Source: Planctomycetota bacterium
Lineage (GTDB): Bacteria; Planctomycetota; UBA1135; UBA2386
DNA: 64,000 bases
Reading direction: 5' to 3'
Assembly: GCA_020638655.1 (NCBI GenBank)
Contig: JACKIC010000002.1
Location: forward strand, 372,001 to 436,000
A program made the position numbers and the translations under genes. The notes under the pieces were generated by a model, which was not told where the DNA came from, searched no databases, and saw only the letters and a list, made by a program, of their open reading frames with translations. Positions 1-6,933 of the stretch are shown here, one piece after another; position 1 is the stretch's first letter; each line of letters opens with the position of its first letter.

Positions 1-621
1 CGACGCGTGCACGCTGCCGGCGAACAGCAGCGACAGCGGCCAGGCCAGATGTCGCCGACCGGCGCGCAGATCGGCGACGATCAGCGCCGCGCAGGCGAGC
101 TCGACGGTCACGAAGCTGCCGTGCAGCGCGGCCATGAAGTCGACCTGCGGCGCGAACAGGCGCGCGTAGAGGCGGGTCAGCGCAGGCGGCAGGCCGAGCA
201 GGACGGTCGCGCACATGAGGCGCACGTGCGCTGCGGGGCGGCGCACGTTGGCGAGTCCCAACCCCACGAGCAGCAGCAGGAACGTCAGCGAGCAGACGTC
301 GATCCACGACAGCAGCGGCGGCAGTGCCGGCGGCATGCGCGTGTTGACGAGCATTCGCTGCACCATCTGCAGGCCGCTGCCGACCAGGACCGGCAGCAGC
401 ACGAGGGCGCCCCAGGCGACGCGGCGGTGCCACTGCCGGTGATGGTGCGCGATCAGCCACGACTGCAGCACCAGCGCGCAGACCCACAGGGTGGCGCTCA
501 CGCCGTGTAGGGTGTGCGCGAAGTCGCCCGCGCCCATGCTGGCGAAGAAGCTCGGCCAGAACCCGGCGACGATCGCCGCGAGCGCGACCAGCAGGAACCA
601 GTGGGCGCGGCGGTAGGGCAT
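1..621 (-). CDS. Multi-pass membrane protein of unknown function (3' end outside window)
   Basis: An open frame of at least 207 codons runs off the left edge of the window on the minus strand, so the C-terminus is missing. The visible part is almost entirely hydrophobic. It shows about six membrane segments (near residues 8-25, 42-60, 66-86, 105-125, 132-150 and 168-188) and the start of a seventh. Several His residues sit at helix ends (residue 39, and a cluster near 59-66), as in haem- or metal-carrying membrane proteins, but I do not recognise the family. The ATG at 621 is preceded by a CACTCT hexamer 6 nt upstream, the same near-leaderless arrangement seen for other genes here. The downstream neighbour on the same strand is pyrophosphatase, 55 bp away. 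The coding call is good; no function is claimed. Confidence 0.7.
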   Translation of the reverse strand, partial: MPYRRAHWFLLVALAAIVAGFWPSFFASMGAGDFAHTLHGVSATLWVCALVLQSWLIAHHHRQWHRRVAWGALVLLPVLVGSGLQMVQRMLVNTRMPPALPPLLSWIDVCSLTFLLLLVGLGLANVRRPAAHVRLMCATVLLGLPPALTRLYARLFAPQVDFMAALHGSFVTVELACAALIVADLRAGRRHLAWPLSLLFAGSVHAS

Positions 622-676
622 GGGCCGAGAGTGTGCCGGCCCCGGGCGCGCGCGGCCAGTCCGGCGTGAAGGGCGC

Positions 677-1294
677 CTACGACACCAGCGGCCCGCCGTA
701 GACCTCGTGGTAGTCCTGCAGCGCCGCGGTGATCACTTCGTGGGCGCGCGCCTTGTCGTAGGGCGTGAGCGGCACCGGCGTCGCGCCGGGCACGAGCTTG
801 TAGGTCGAGAAGTAGTGGCGCAGGCGCTCGACGAGCACGGGCGGCAGGTCGTGCAGGTCGTCGACCTCGCCCCAGACGAAGTCGCCGGCGAGCACGGCGA
901 CGATCTTGTCGTCGGCCTCGTCGCCGTCGAGCATCGTCAGGCCGCCGATGACCTTGGCCTTGACCAGGATCTCGCGCGCGTTGATCGGCCGTTCGCTGAG
1001 CACGCAGATGTCGAGCGGGTCGCCGTCACCCTTCTTTGCGCCCTCGGTCAGCGAGCCGACGCGGCGCCCGCACAGCGTGCGCGGGATGAAGCCGTAGAGG
1101 CTCGGCGGCTGCGAGCTGGTGCGCTGCGGGCGGTCGACGCGCAGGAAGCCGTTGACCTTGTCGATCTCGTACTTCACGAGGTCGAACGGGGTGATCTCGA
1201 TGTAGGCCTGCACGACCTCGGGCGGCTTGGGGCCGGGGCCGATGCCGTGCCAGGGATGCGGACGCCAACTGTAGAACGGTTCGGGAAACGACAT
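677..1294 (-). CDS. ppa: Inorganic pyrophosphatase, family I
   Basis: The 205-residue product is a soluble family I inorganic pyrophosphatase. It hydrolyses the pyrophosphate released by biosynthetic reactions to two phosphates, using Mg2+. The family signature D-G-D-P-L-D is present near the middle, followed by the expected active-site Asp/Lys residues of the beta-barrel core, and the length is normal for bacterial enzymes. The start chosen is the ATG at 1294. An extended frame reaches much further upstream, but it overlaps the fpg/nei gene on the other strand and has no coding character. A TACGCT -10-like hexamer lies 12 nt before the ATG, so the mRNA may be nearly leaderless. The gene is transcribed divergently from the glycosylase gene. 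Confidence 0.95.
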   Translation of the reverse strand: MSFPEPFYSWRPHPWHGIGPGPKPPEVVQAYIEITPFDLVKYEIDKVNGFLRVDRPQRTSSQPPSLYGFIPRTLCGRRVGSLTEGAKKGDGDPLDICVLSERPINAREILVKAKVIGGLTMLDGDEADDKIVAVLAGDFVWGEVDDLHDLPPVLVERLRHYFSTYKLVPGATPVPLTPYDKARAHEVITAALQDYHEVYGGPLVS

Positions 1295-1306
1295 GCGTGG
1301 GGCGAG

Positions 1307-1312
1307 AGCGTA
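1307..1312 (-). promoter_or_regulatory. -10-like hexamer for pyrophosphatase
   Basis: TACGCT on the minus strand, ending 12 nt before the ATG at 1294. No convincing -35 is seen. It fits the TAnnnT pattern found before many genes in this window. Confidence 0.45.
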
Positions 1313-1390
1313 GGTGGTGGTGGCACCGCGGCGCCAGCAACTCCTGGCGGCTTGCCGCGGCGCGGACACCGTGGGAGAACTGCGCGAGAC

Positions 1391-2311
1391 ATGCCCGAAT
1401 TGCCCGACGTCACGGTCTATTGCGAGCGCCTCGACGCGCTGCTCGCGGGGCAGGTGCTGCAGGGTTTGCGCATCCACAGTCCGTTCGTGCTGCGCTCGGT
1501 GACGCCGGCGCCAGAGACCGTGGTCGGGCGCGCGTTCGTCGCAGCGCGGCGGTTGGGCAAGCGGCTGGTGCTGCAGTTCGGGGAGCAGCACTTCGTCGTC
1601 GTGCACCTGATGATCGCGGGCCGCCTGCGCTGGTTTCCGCGCGACAAGAAGCTCGGCAGCCGCATCGACCTCGCCGCGTTCGACTTCGCGCACGGCACGC
1701 TGGTGCTGACCGAAGCGGGCAGCAAACGGCGCGCGTCGCTGCACGTGGTACAGGGCGAGGACCAGCTGGCGGCGTTCGATCGCGGCGGCCTCGAGGTCGA
1801 GGGCGCGTCGGCCGCGCAGTTCGCGGCGCGGCTGCGGCTCGAGAACCGCACGCTCAAGCGCGCGCTGACCGACCCGACCCTGTTCTCGGGCATCGGCAAC
1901 GCCTACTCCGACGAGATCCTGCACCGCGCGCGGCTGTCGCCGGTGACGCTGACCTCGCGGCTCGACGACGCCCAGGTCGAGCGGCTGCGCACCGCGATCA
2001 CGGACACGCTGCGGCAGTGGACCGAGCAGCTGCGCGTCGAGGTCGGCGACGGCTTCCCCGACAAGGTCACGGCGTTCCGGCCCGGCATGGCCGTGCACGG
2101 CCGCTACCGCGAGCCGTGCCCCGACTGCGGTTCGCCCGTGCAGCGCATCCGCTACGCGGACAACGAGTGCAACTACTGCGTCACATGCCAGTGCGGCGGC
2201 AAGCTGCTCGCGGACCGCGGCCTGTCGACGCTGCTCAAGAAGGACTGGCCCAAGACCCTCGCCGAGCTCGAAGAACGGCGCGGCCAGGCGCCGGGAAGGC
2301 ACAGTCCATGA
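1391..2311 (+). CDS. mutM: Fpg/Nei-family DNA glycosylase/AP lyase
   Basis: The 306-residue protein begins M-P-E-L-P-D, the signature in which Pro2 (after Met removal) is the catalytic nucleophile of the Fpg/Nei family. These enzymes excise oxidised bases such as 8-oxoguanine or formamidopyrimidines and cleave the abasic site. A conserved Lys follows in the R-L-G-K-R-L segment, and a helix-2-turn-helix region lies around residues 150-200. The zinc finger begins C-P-D-C near residue 240 and continues with an unusually Cys-rich second half (C-x2-C-x2-C-x-C). Canonical Fpg proteins end at the finger, but here a further 35-40 residues follow, with a conserved-looking L-x-x-L-L-K-K-D-W-P stretch. 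It could be a distinct Fpg/Nei subfamily, so exact substrate preference is uncertain. It is divergent from pyrophosphatase. Confidence 0.9.
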   Translation: MPELPDVTVYCERLDALLAGQVLQGLRIHSPFVLRSVTPAPETVVGRAFVAARRLGKRLVLQFGEQHFVVVHLMIAGRLRWFPRDKKLGSRIDLAAFDFAHGTLVLTEAGSKRRASLHVVQGEDQLAAFDRGGLEVEGASAAQFAARLRLENRTLKRALTDPTLFSGIGNAYSDEILHRARLSPVTLTSRLDDAQVERLRTAITDTLRQWTEQLRVEVGDGFPDKVTAFRPGMAVHGRYREPCPDCGSPVQRIRYADNECNYCVTCQCGGKLLADRGLSTLLKKDWPKTLAELEERRGQAPGRHSP

Positions 2312-2384
2312 TGGGTGGCGGCCGATGACGGGGGAGTTCGGGACGGGACGCGGCGTCGCGCCGCGGTCCCCTGCCTGCCTCGCA

Positions 2385-4052
2385 ATGTCGCGCACCCTGC
2401 TCCTCACCCTCCTGTCGCTCGTGCTCGGCAGCCTGCCCGCGCAGGCGCCGGCGCGTACCGCCGCGCTGCCGCTGCAGGGGCGGCTCTTCGACGAGCTCGG
2501 CGAGCCGGTGCCCGCGGCGACGGTCGAGGTGTGGCGCGACGGCCGGCTCACGCACCGCACCGCGACGGACGCGGTCGGGCGCTTCCTGCTCGTCGGCGTG
2601 CCCGTGGGCCAGGTCGAGGTGACCCTGGCCGCGCCCGGCAAGGCGACGGTGCGCCGCCCGCACCTCTTGGTGCCCGGCCGTCAGGTGCTCGTCGCCGAGC
2701 TCTGCGACGCGGTCCGGCTGAGCGGTCGCGTGCTCGACGCGGCGGGCCGGCCGGTCGCCGACGCGGTGGTGCTGCTGTTCGCCGACGGCCGAAGCGAGGC
2801 GCGCAGCGACGCGCGCGGCGAGTTCGTGTTCCCGACGGCGCGCGTCGGTCGGGGGGTGCTGCGCGCGTTCGGACCGCAGTCGTTCGGTGCCCTGGACACC
2901 GACGTGCAGGAAGGCGCGCGCATCGAGGTGCGGCTGCCGCGCGCGGGCATCGCCAGCCGCCTGGTGCGCGTGCACGGCCTGCCCGAGGCGACCGCGCGGC
3001 TTGCCCACGTGCGCGTGGTCTCGTTCGAGGGCATGTTGTCGCCCGCGGCCGGCAGGGTCGCGCTCGCGGCCGACGGCACCGCGGCCGTGCAGGTGTTGTC
3101 GACCAGCCTGGTCGAACTGGTCGCGCCGGGCTTCGTGACGTCGCCGCGCGGCGCGCTGGTCGAGAATGCAGCGCTGACGCCGATCGAACTGCACGCTGTT
3201 GCCGTGGCCGGGGCGATGCCCGCCCGCGCCGTGCTGCGCGGGCGCGCCGAGGACGAACAGGAGCGGCCGGTCGGCGGGATCGCGCTGCGCGTCGAGACGT
3301 TCGACGACCAGATCGTCGGTCGCGGCACGATCGCCGCGGACGGCACGTTCGCGGTGCCGCTCGAGCTCGCGGCCAACCAGCCGTTCCGCGTGTGCGTGGA
3401 GCGCGGCGAGTTCTACGTCGGCAACGTCGGCGCCAGGCTGCGCGGCCGGGACTGCGAGGTGACGTTGCCGCGCGCCGACGCCGAACTGGTGCTCCTGCTC
3501 GAGCGCGGCGGTGACGTCGTCGCGCAGGCCCGCACGCAGGACGGCGAGCGGCCGATGCTGCGCGAGGTGCACGTTGCCTGCGCCGATCGGCCGTGGTCGA
3601 CGTTCGTGCCGACGTACTGCGACGAGAACGGGTGCTTCGAGCTGCGCGGCCTGCCTGCCGACGAGTACCTGCTGCGCACCTCGACCGACGGCGGGGAGGT
3701 CCTGTGGGCGACGGCGCGGGTGCGGACCGGCAGGGTCACCGAGGCGCTGCAGTGGCATTCCGCGGCCGGCGGGACCGTGCAGGGGCGCGTCCTGGTGGCC
3801 GGGGGCGCGCCGGTCGGTGGCATGGTCCTGCGCCTGTGGCAGTGCAATCGCCCCGATGCCATGGCCGCGACCGCGGACGCCTGGTGCACCGTGCGCACCG
3901 ACCGCCTGGGCCGCTACCGGCGCGCGGCGCTGCCGCCCGGCGAGTGGCGCCTGGTCGCCGACGGCAGCGACGCGATCGCGCCCGTGGCCTTCGACGTGCG
4001 CGCCGGGTCGGCCGAGACCGCCGAGCTGCCCGTCGCCGCCCCGCCGCGCTGA
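2385..4052 (+). CDS. Secreted CarboxypepD_reg-repeat protein
   Basis: The 555-residue product starts with a clear Sec signal (charged start, Leu-rich core, cleavage near A-Q-A around residue 20). It continues with repeated Ig-like beta modules of the carboxypeptidase regulatory-like type. Successive copies of the G-R-x-x-D-x-x-G-x-P-V pattern followed by D-x-x-G-x-F are visible near residues 28-95, 105-170, 290-350 and 465-540. Such modules usually act as surface or periplasmic binding or structural units rather than enzymes. I chose the ATG at 2385 because it places the signal peptide at the N-terminus; a frame-open ATG 60 bp upstream would add a non-signal-like extension. No partner gene indicates a specific role. 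Confidence 0.8.
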   Translation: MSRTLLLTLLSLVLGSLPAQAPARTAALPLQGRLFDELGEPVPAATVEVWRDGRLTHRTATDAVGRFLLVGVPVGQVEVTLAAPGKATVRRPHLLVPGRQVLVAELCDAVRLSGRVLDAAGRPVADAVVLLFADGRSEARSDARGEFVFPTARVGRGVLRAFGPQSFGALDTDVQEGARIEVRLPRAGIASRLVRVHGLPEATARLAHVRVVSFEGMLSPAAGRVALAADGTAAVQVLSTSLVELVAPGFVTSPRGALVENAALTPIELHAVAVAGAMPARAVLRGRAEDEQERPVGGIALRVETFDDQIVGRGTIAADGTFAVPLELAANQPFRVCVERGEFYVGNVGARLRGRDCEVTLPRADAELVLLLERGGDVVAQARTQDGERPMLREVHVACADRPWSTFVPTYCDENGCFELRGLPADEYLLRTSTDGGEVLWATARVRTGRVTEALQWHSAAGGTVQGRVLVAGGAPVGGMVLRLWQCNRPDAMAATADAWCTVRTDRLGRYRRAALPPGEWRLVADGSDAIAPVAFDVRAGSAETAELPVAAPPR

Positions 4053-4089
4053 CCTCAGTTCCGCGGCACGCGCGGTCGATGGGTGGGGC

Positions 4090-4200
4090 ATGTCCGACGC
4101 CCCGGAGGATCCGCGCCACGGCACCCGCCTGCTGCTGCTGTGGCTGTGCTGGATCGCGCTCGCGGCGTTCCTGTTCGCCGCCGGCGTGATCGCCTGGTAG
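4090..4200 (+). CDS. Small single-pass membrane protein
   Basis: A 36-residue frame starts at ATG 4090, 37 bp after the preceding gene. It encodes a charged N-terminus (residues 1-12) followed by one strongly hydrophobic segment of about 22 residues ending in Trp. The composition is that of a real tail-anchored mini-protein rather than random GC-rich sequence, but short frames are hard to prove. It may be co-transcribed with the CarboxypepD_reg gene. Function unknown. Confidence 0.4.
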   Translation: MSDAPEDPRHGTRLLLLWLCWIALAAFLFAAGVIAW

Positions 4201-4318
4201 CGACACGGTCGTCGTCGGCTCCGGTCCGGACCGGCTGACCCTCGGCCCCGATCCGGTCAAGGCGCCCGCCCCGAAGGTCCGAAAGCCCATGGCATCGGGC
4301 TCTTGCCCGTTTCTTGCC

Positions 4319-4346
4319 TTCCATGTGACGGGGCGGCTCCTAGCAT
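4319..4346 (+). promoter_or_regulatory. Promoter of the receptor-YfiR-kinase operon
   Basis: TTCCAT (4319-4324), a 16-nt spacer and TAGCAT (4341-4346). The -10 ends 34 nt before the ATG at 4381, giving a short leader and supporting that start over more upstream ATGs. The same TTCCAT -35 is seen at 16995. Confidence 0.5.
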
Positions 4347-4380
4347 GACGCGCCCGTCCGTGCCCAGGAAACACCGACGA

Positions 4381-6333
4381 ATGCGAGCCAGCATGCAACT
4401 CGCGGCGGCGATCTCGGTCGCCACTGGCGTCGCCACCGCTCAGGGCGGTGACGTGTTCTCCCTGTCGCTCGAGGACCTCGCCGAGGTCAAGGTCTCGGTC
4501 GCCTCGGTGCGCGACCGGCCGGTGCGTGAGCAGCCCGCCGTGGTCACGGTGATCACCGCCGAGCAGATCGCGCGCATGGGGGCGATCGACCTGCTCGACA
4601 TCCTGAAGACCGTGCCCGGCTTCTGGGTCGCCGCCGACGTCGTCGGGGGCGTGTTGACGCCGACCTTCCGCGGCCTCGCGGGCGGCGAGGGCAAGATCCT
4701 GCTGATCGTCGACGGCGTCGAACAGAACGACGACCTCTACGGCGCGCCCGTGATCGGCCAGCGCTACGCCGCGGCGACGATCCGGCGCGTCGAGATCCTG
4801 CGCGGGCCCGGCTCGGCGCGCTACGGCGGCAACGCGATGCTCGCGGTGGTCAAGGTGTTCACCAAGGGTGCCGAGGTCGACGGCGTCGAGGCGTCGCTGC
4901 AGAGCACGAGCAGCGCGCGGCACCAGACCAACGAGCTGTGGAGCTTCGCGGGCGGCGCCGAGATCGACGACTGGACGCTGTCCGTGTCGGGGCACGTCGA
5001 CCGCGGCGTCAAGTCGACCGGGGCCTACACCTCGCCGGCCGGGTCGACGTTCGCGCTCGAGGACAGCAGCGACCTCGATTCGGCGTCCCTGCGACTGGGC
5101 GCCGCCTGCCGCGGTTTCGCCGCGCGGCTGCAGTACGACGACATCGCCTGGGACGACGTGCTGTTCGCGGGCGGCGGCGACACTCAGGTGAACCGCCGCG
5201 AGTTCGAGCAGTTTCGCGGTGAACTCAGCTACGAGCTGCAGGTCGACGAAGGCTGGACGATCACTCCGCGCCTGACGTGTTCGCGCGGCAATCCGTGGGG
5301 CTACACACGGCTGGGCGAGACGCAGCAGTTCCTCACGGCGCGTTACCAGGCGCAGGTGGAGTCGCAGCTGCAGACCGACGGCATGGGCGACCTGCTCGTC
5401 GGCGTCAGCTTCTACCGGGTGCAGGCGGAACTCGAGTCGGGCATCACCTCGCTGGGCTTCGACCCCGCGACCTACTACGGCGACGAGCAGGTGCATCACA
5501 ACGACGTCGCCGTCTACACGCAGTACGACTTCGACACCGACTGGGCGACCTTCTCGGTCGGCGCGCGGTACGAGGACCACAGCACCGTGGGCGACAAGGT
5601 GGTGCCGCGCCTGGCGGTGACGCGGACCTGGGACCGCTGGCACGGCAAGCTGGTCTACAACCGCGCGTTCCGGGTGCCGCAGATCGAGACCATCAACACC
5701 GCCGAGCGCGCCGGCAGCTCGATCCGGCCCGAGACGCTCGACGCGCTCGAGTTCGAGCTCGGCTACACGGGCGAAGGCACGACCGCCACGGGCAGCGTCT
5801 TCTGGCTCGAGAACCAGGATTCGATCTTCTTCGACACGTCGCTCGGCACCAACGGCGGCAACCGCAACGGTGGCGACATCGAGAACTGGGGCGGCGAGTT
5901 CGAGGTGCGGCACACGCGCGCGTGTTGGTCGGCGTTCGGCTCCTACTCGTTCTACCAGTCGCGCCGCAACGAGGTCGCGCCGACGGTTGCCACGGGTCAC
6001 GGCACCGCCAACCTCGGCGTGCCCGAACACAAGGGCGTGCTCGGCCTCAGCTGGATCCCCAGCGACGTCACCAGCGTGCAGGCCACCGCGATCGTGCTCG
6101 GCCGGCGCTGGGCCTACGGCTACGACGGCGCCGGCAGCTCGGTGCAGCAGGTCGATCCCGAGGTCGATCTGTCGCTGTTCCTGCAGCACCGGATCGATCG
6201 CGTCACGCTCGGCATCGGCGCCAGCAACCTGCTGGGCACCGACATCTACTACGCCCAGCCCTACGACGGCGGCCTGGCGCCGGTGCCCGGTCAGGGCCGT
6301 TGCCTCGTGCTGTCGATGGCGGCGAGGTTCTGA
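4381..6333 (+). CDS. TonB-dependent outer-membrane receptor
   Basis: The 650-residue product has an N-terminal signal peptide and then a plug domain (about residues 25-140). The plug carries the hallmark L-S-L-E-D-L segment, P-A-V-V-T-V-I-T-A-E-Q-I and R-V-E-I-L-R-G-P-G-S. The rest is a Tyr/aromatic-rich 22-strand beta-barrel ending in the classic terminal Phe. Such receptors import siderophores, cobalamin, glycans or other large substrates using TonB energy. The substrate cannot be read from the sequence. The ATG at 4381 was chosen because a promoter-like element lies 34 nt upstream and it yields a compact signal peptide; in-frame ATGs at 4303 and 4345 are alternatives. The YfiR-family gene starts 3 bp after its stop and the kinase overlaps that, so receptor, periplasmic sensor protein and kinase probably act together. 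Confidence 0.92.
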   Translation: MRASMQLAAAISVATGVATAQGGDVFSLSLEDLAEVKVSVASVRDRPVREQPAVVTVITAEQIARMGAIDLLDILKTVPGFWVAADVVGGVLTPTFRGLAGGEGKILLIVDGVEQNDDLYGAPVIGQRYAAATIRRVEILRGPGSARYGGNAMLAVVKVFTKGAEVDGVEASLQSTSSARHQTNELWSFAGGAEIDDWTLSVSGHVDRGVKSTGAYTSPAGSTFALEDSSDLDSASLRLGAACRGFAARLQYDDIAWDDVLFAGGGDTQVNRREFEQFRGELSYELQVDEGWTITPRLTCSRGNPWGYTRLGETQQFLTARYQAQVESQLQTDGMGDLLVGVSFYRVQAELESGITSLGFDPATYYGDEQVHHNDVAVYTQYDFDTDWATFSVGARYEDHSTVGDKVVPRLAVTRTWDRWHGKLVYNRAFRVPQIETINTAERAGSSIRPETLDALEFELGYTGEGTTATGSVFWLENQDSIFFDTSLGTNGGNRNGGDIENWGGEFEVRHTRACWSAFGSYSFYQSRRNEVAPTVATGHGTANLGVPEHKGVLGLSWIPSDVTSVQATAIVLGRRWAYGYDGAGSSVQQVDPEVDLSLFLQHRIDRVTLGIGASNLLGTDIYYAQPYDGGLAPVPGQGRCLVLSMAARF

Positions 6334-6336
6334 CCG

Positions 6337-6933
6337 ATGAGCACGCGCCTCGTCTCCTCGCGTCTGCTCTGCGCCGCGCTGCTGGTCGCGCTGGCGCCGT
6401 TCGCGGCGGCGCAGCAGTCGCCGGTCGCGGCCGGCCAGGAGCGCGACGCGGCGCAGGGCAAGGAGTACCGGGAGTACGAGGTCAAGGCGGCCTACCTGCT
6501 GCAGTTCCTTCGCTACGTGACCTGGCCCAAGCGCGCGGACGACGACAAGGCGCCGCTGGTGATCGGTGTCGTCGGCAAGAGCCCGTTCGGCAAGGTGTTC
6601 GACAGCGTCGACGGCAAGGAGGTCGAGGGCACCGGGCGCAAGCTGAAGGTCAAGAAGTTCGACGTCGCGCCCAAGGACGCGGAGCTGCGCGCCTGCCACA
6701 TCGTGTTCGTGTGTAAGAGCGAGCAGCCGCACCTCGAGGAACTGCTCGCGGCGGTCGCGGACCACCCGGTCCTGACCGTCACCGAAGGCGATCGCATGAT
6801 CGAGCGCGGCGTCGCCTTCGGCTTCGTGCTCGAGGAGCGCAAGGTGCGCATCGAATACAACTCCGAGGCGACGCAGCGCGCGAAGCTCAAGGTCAGCGCC
6901 CAGCTGCAGCGCGTCGTCGTGAGGCGGTTGTGA
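6337..6933 (+). CDS. YfiR-family (DUF4154) periplasmic protein
   Basis: The 198-residue protein has a signal peptide (residues 1-25). A single YfiR/DUF4154 domain follows, recognised by the E-Y-E-V-K-A-A-Y-L-L-Q-F start, F-x-R-Y-V-T-W-P, an I-G-V-V-G-K-S-P-F strand and the C-terminal G-V-A-F-G-F-V-L-E-x-x-K-V-R-I segment. In Pseudomonas YfiR represses a membrane diguanylate cyclase from the periplasm. In many other bacteria the family sits beside a TonB receptor and a histidine kinase, exactly as here. It follows the receptor by 3 bp and its TGA overlaps the ATG of the kinase, so translation is coupled. I infer that it links the outer-membrane receptor state to the kinase ectodomain. Confidence 0.85.
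   Translation: MSTRLVSSRLLCAALLVALAPFAAAQQSPVAAGQERDAAQGKEYREYEVKAAYLLQFLRYVTWPKRADDDKAPLVIGVVGKSPFGKVFDSVDGKEVEGTGRKLKVKKFDVAPKDAELRACHIVFVCKSEQPHLEELLAAVADHPVLTVTEGDRMIERGVAFGFVLEERKVRIEYNSEATQRAKLKVSAQLQRVVVRRL

Noticed and set aside
677..2641. A 654-codon minus-strand frame that includes pyrophosphatase plus a long upstream part
   Set aside because: Only the last 205 codons match a family. The remainder is antisense to the glycosylase gene and is Arg/Ala-rich low-complexity sequence typical of high-GC shadows.
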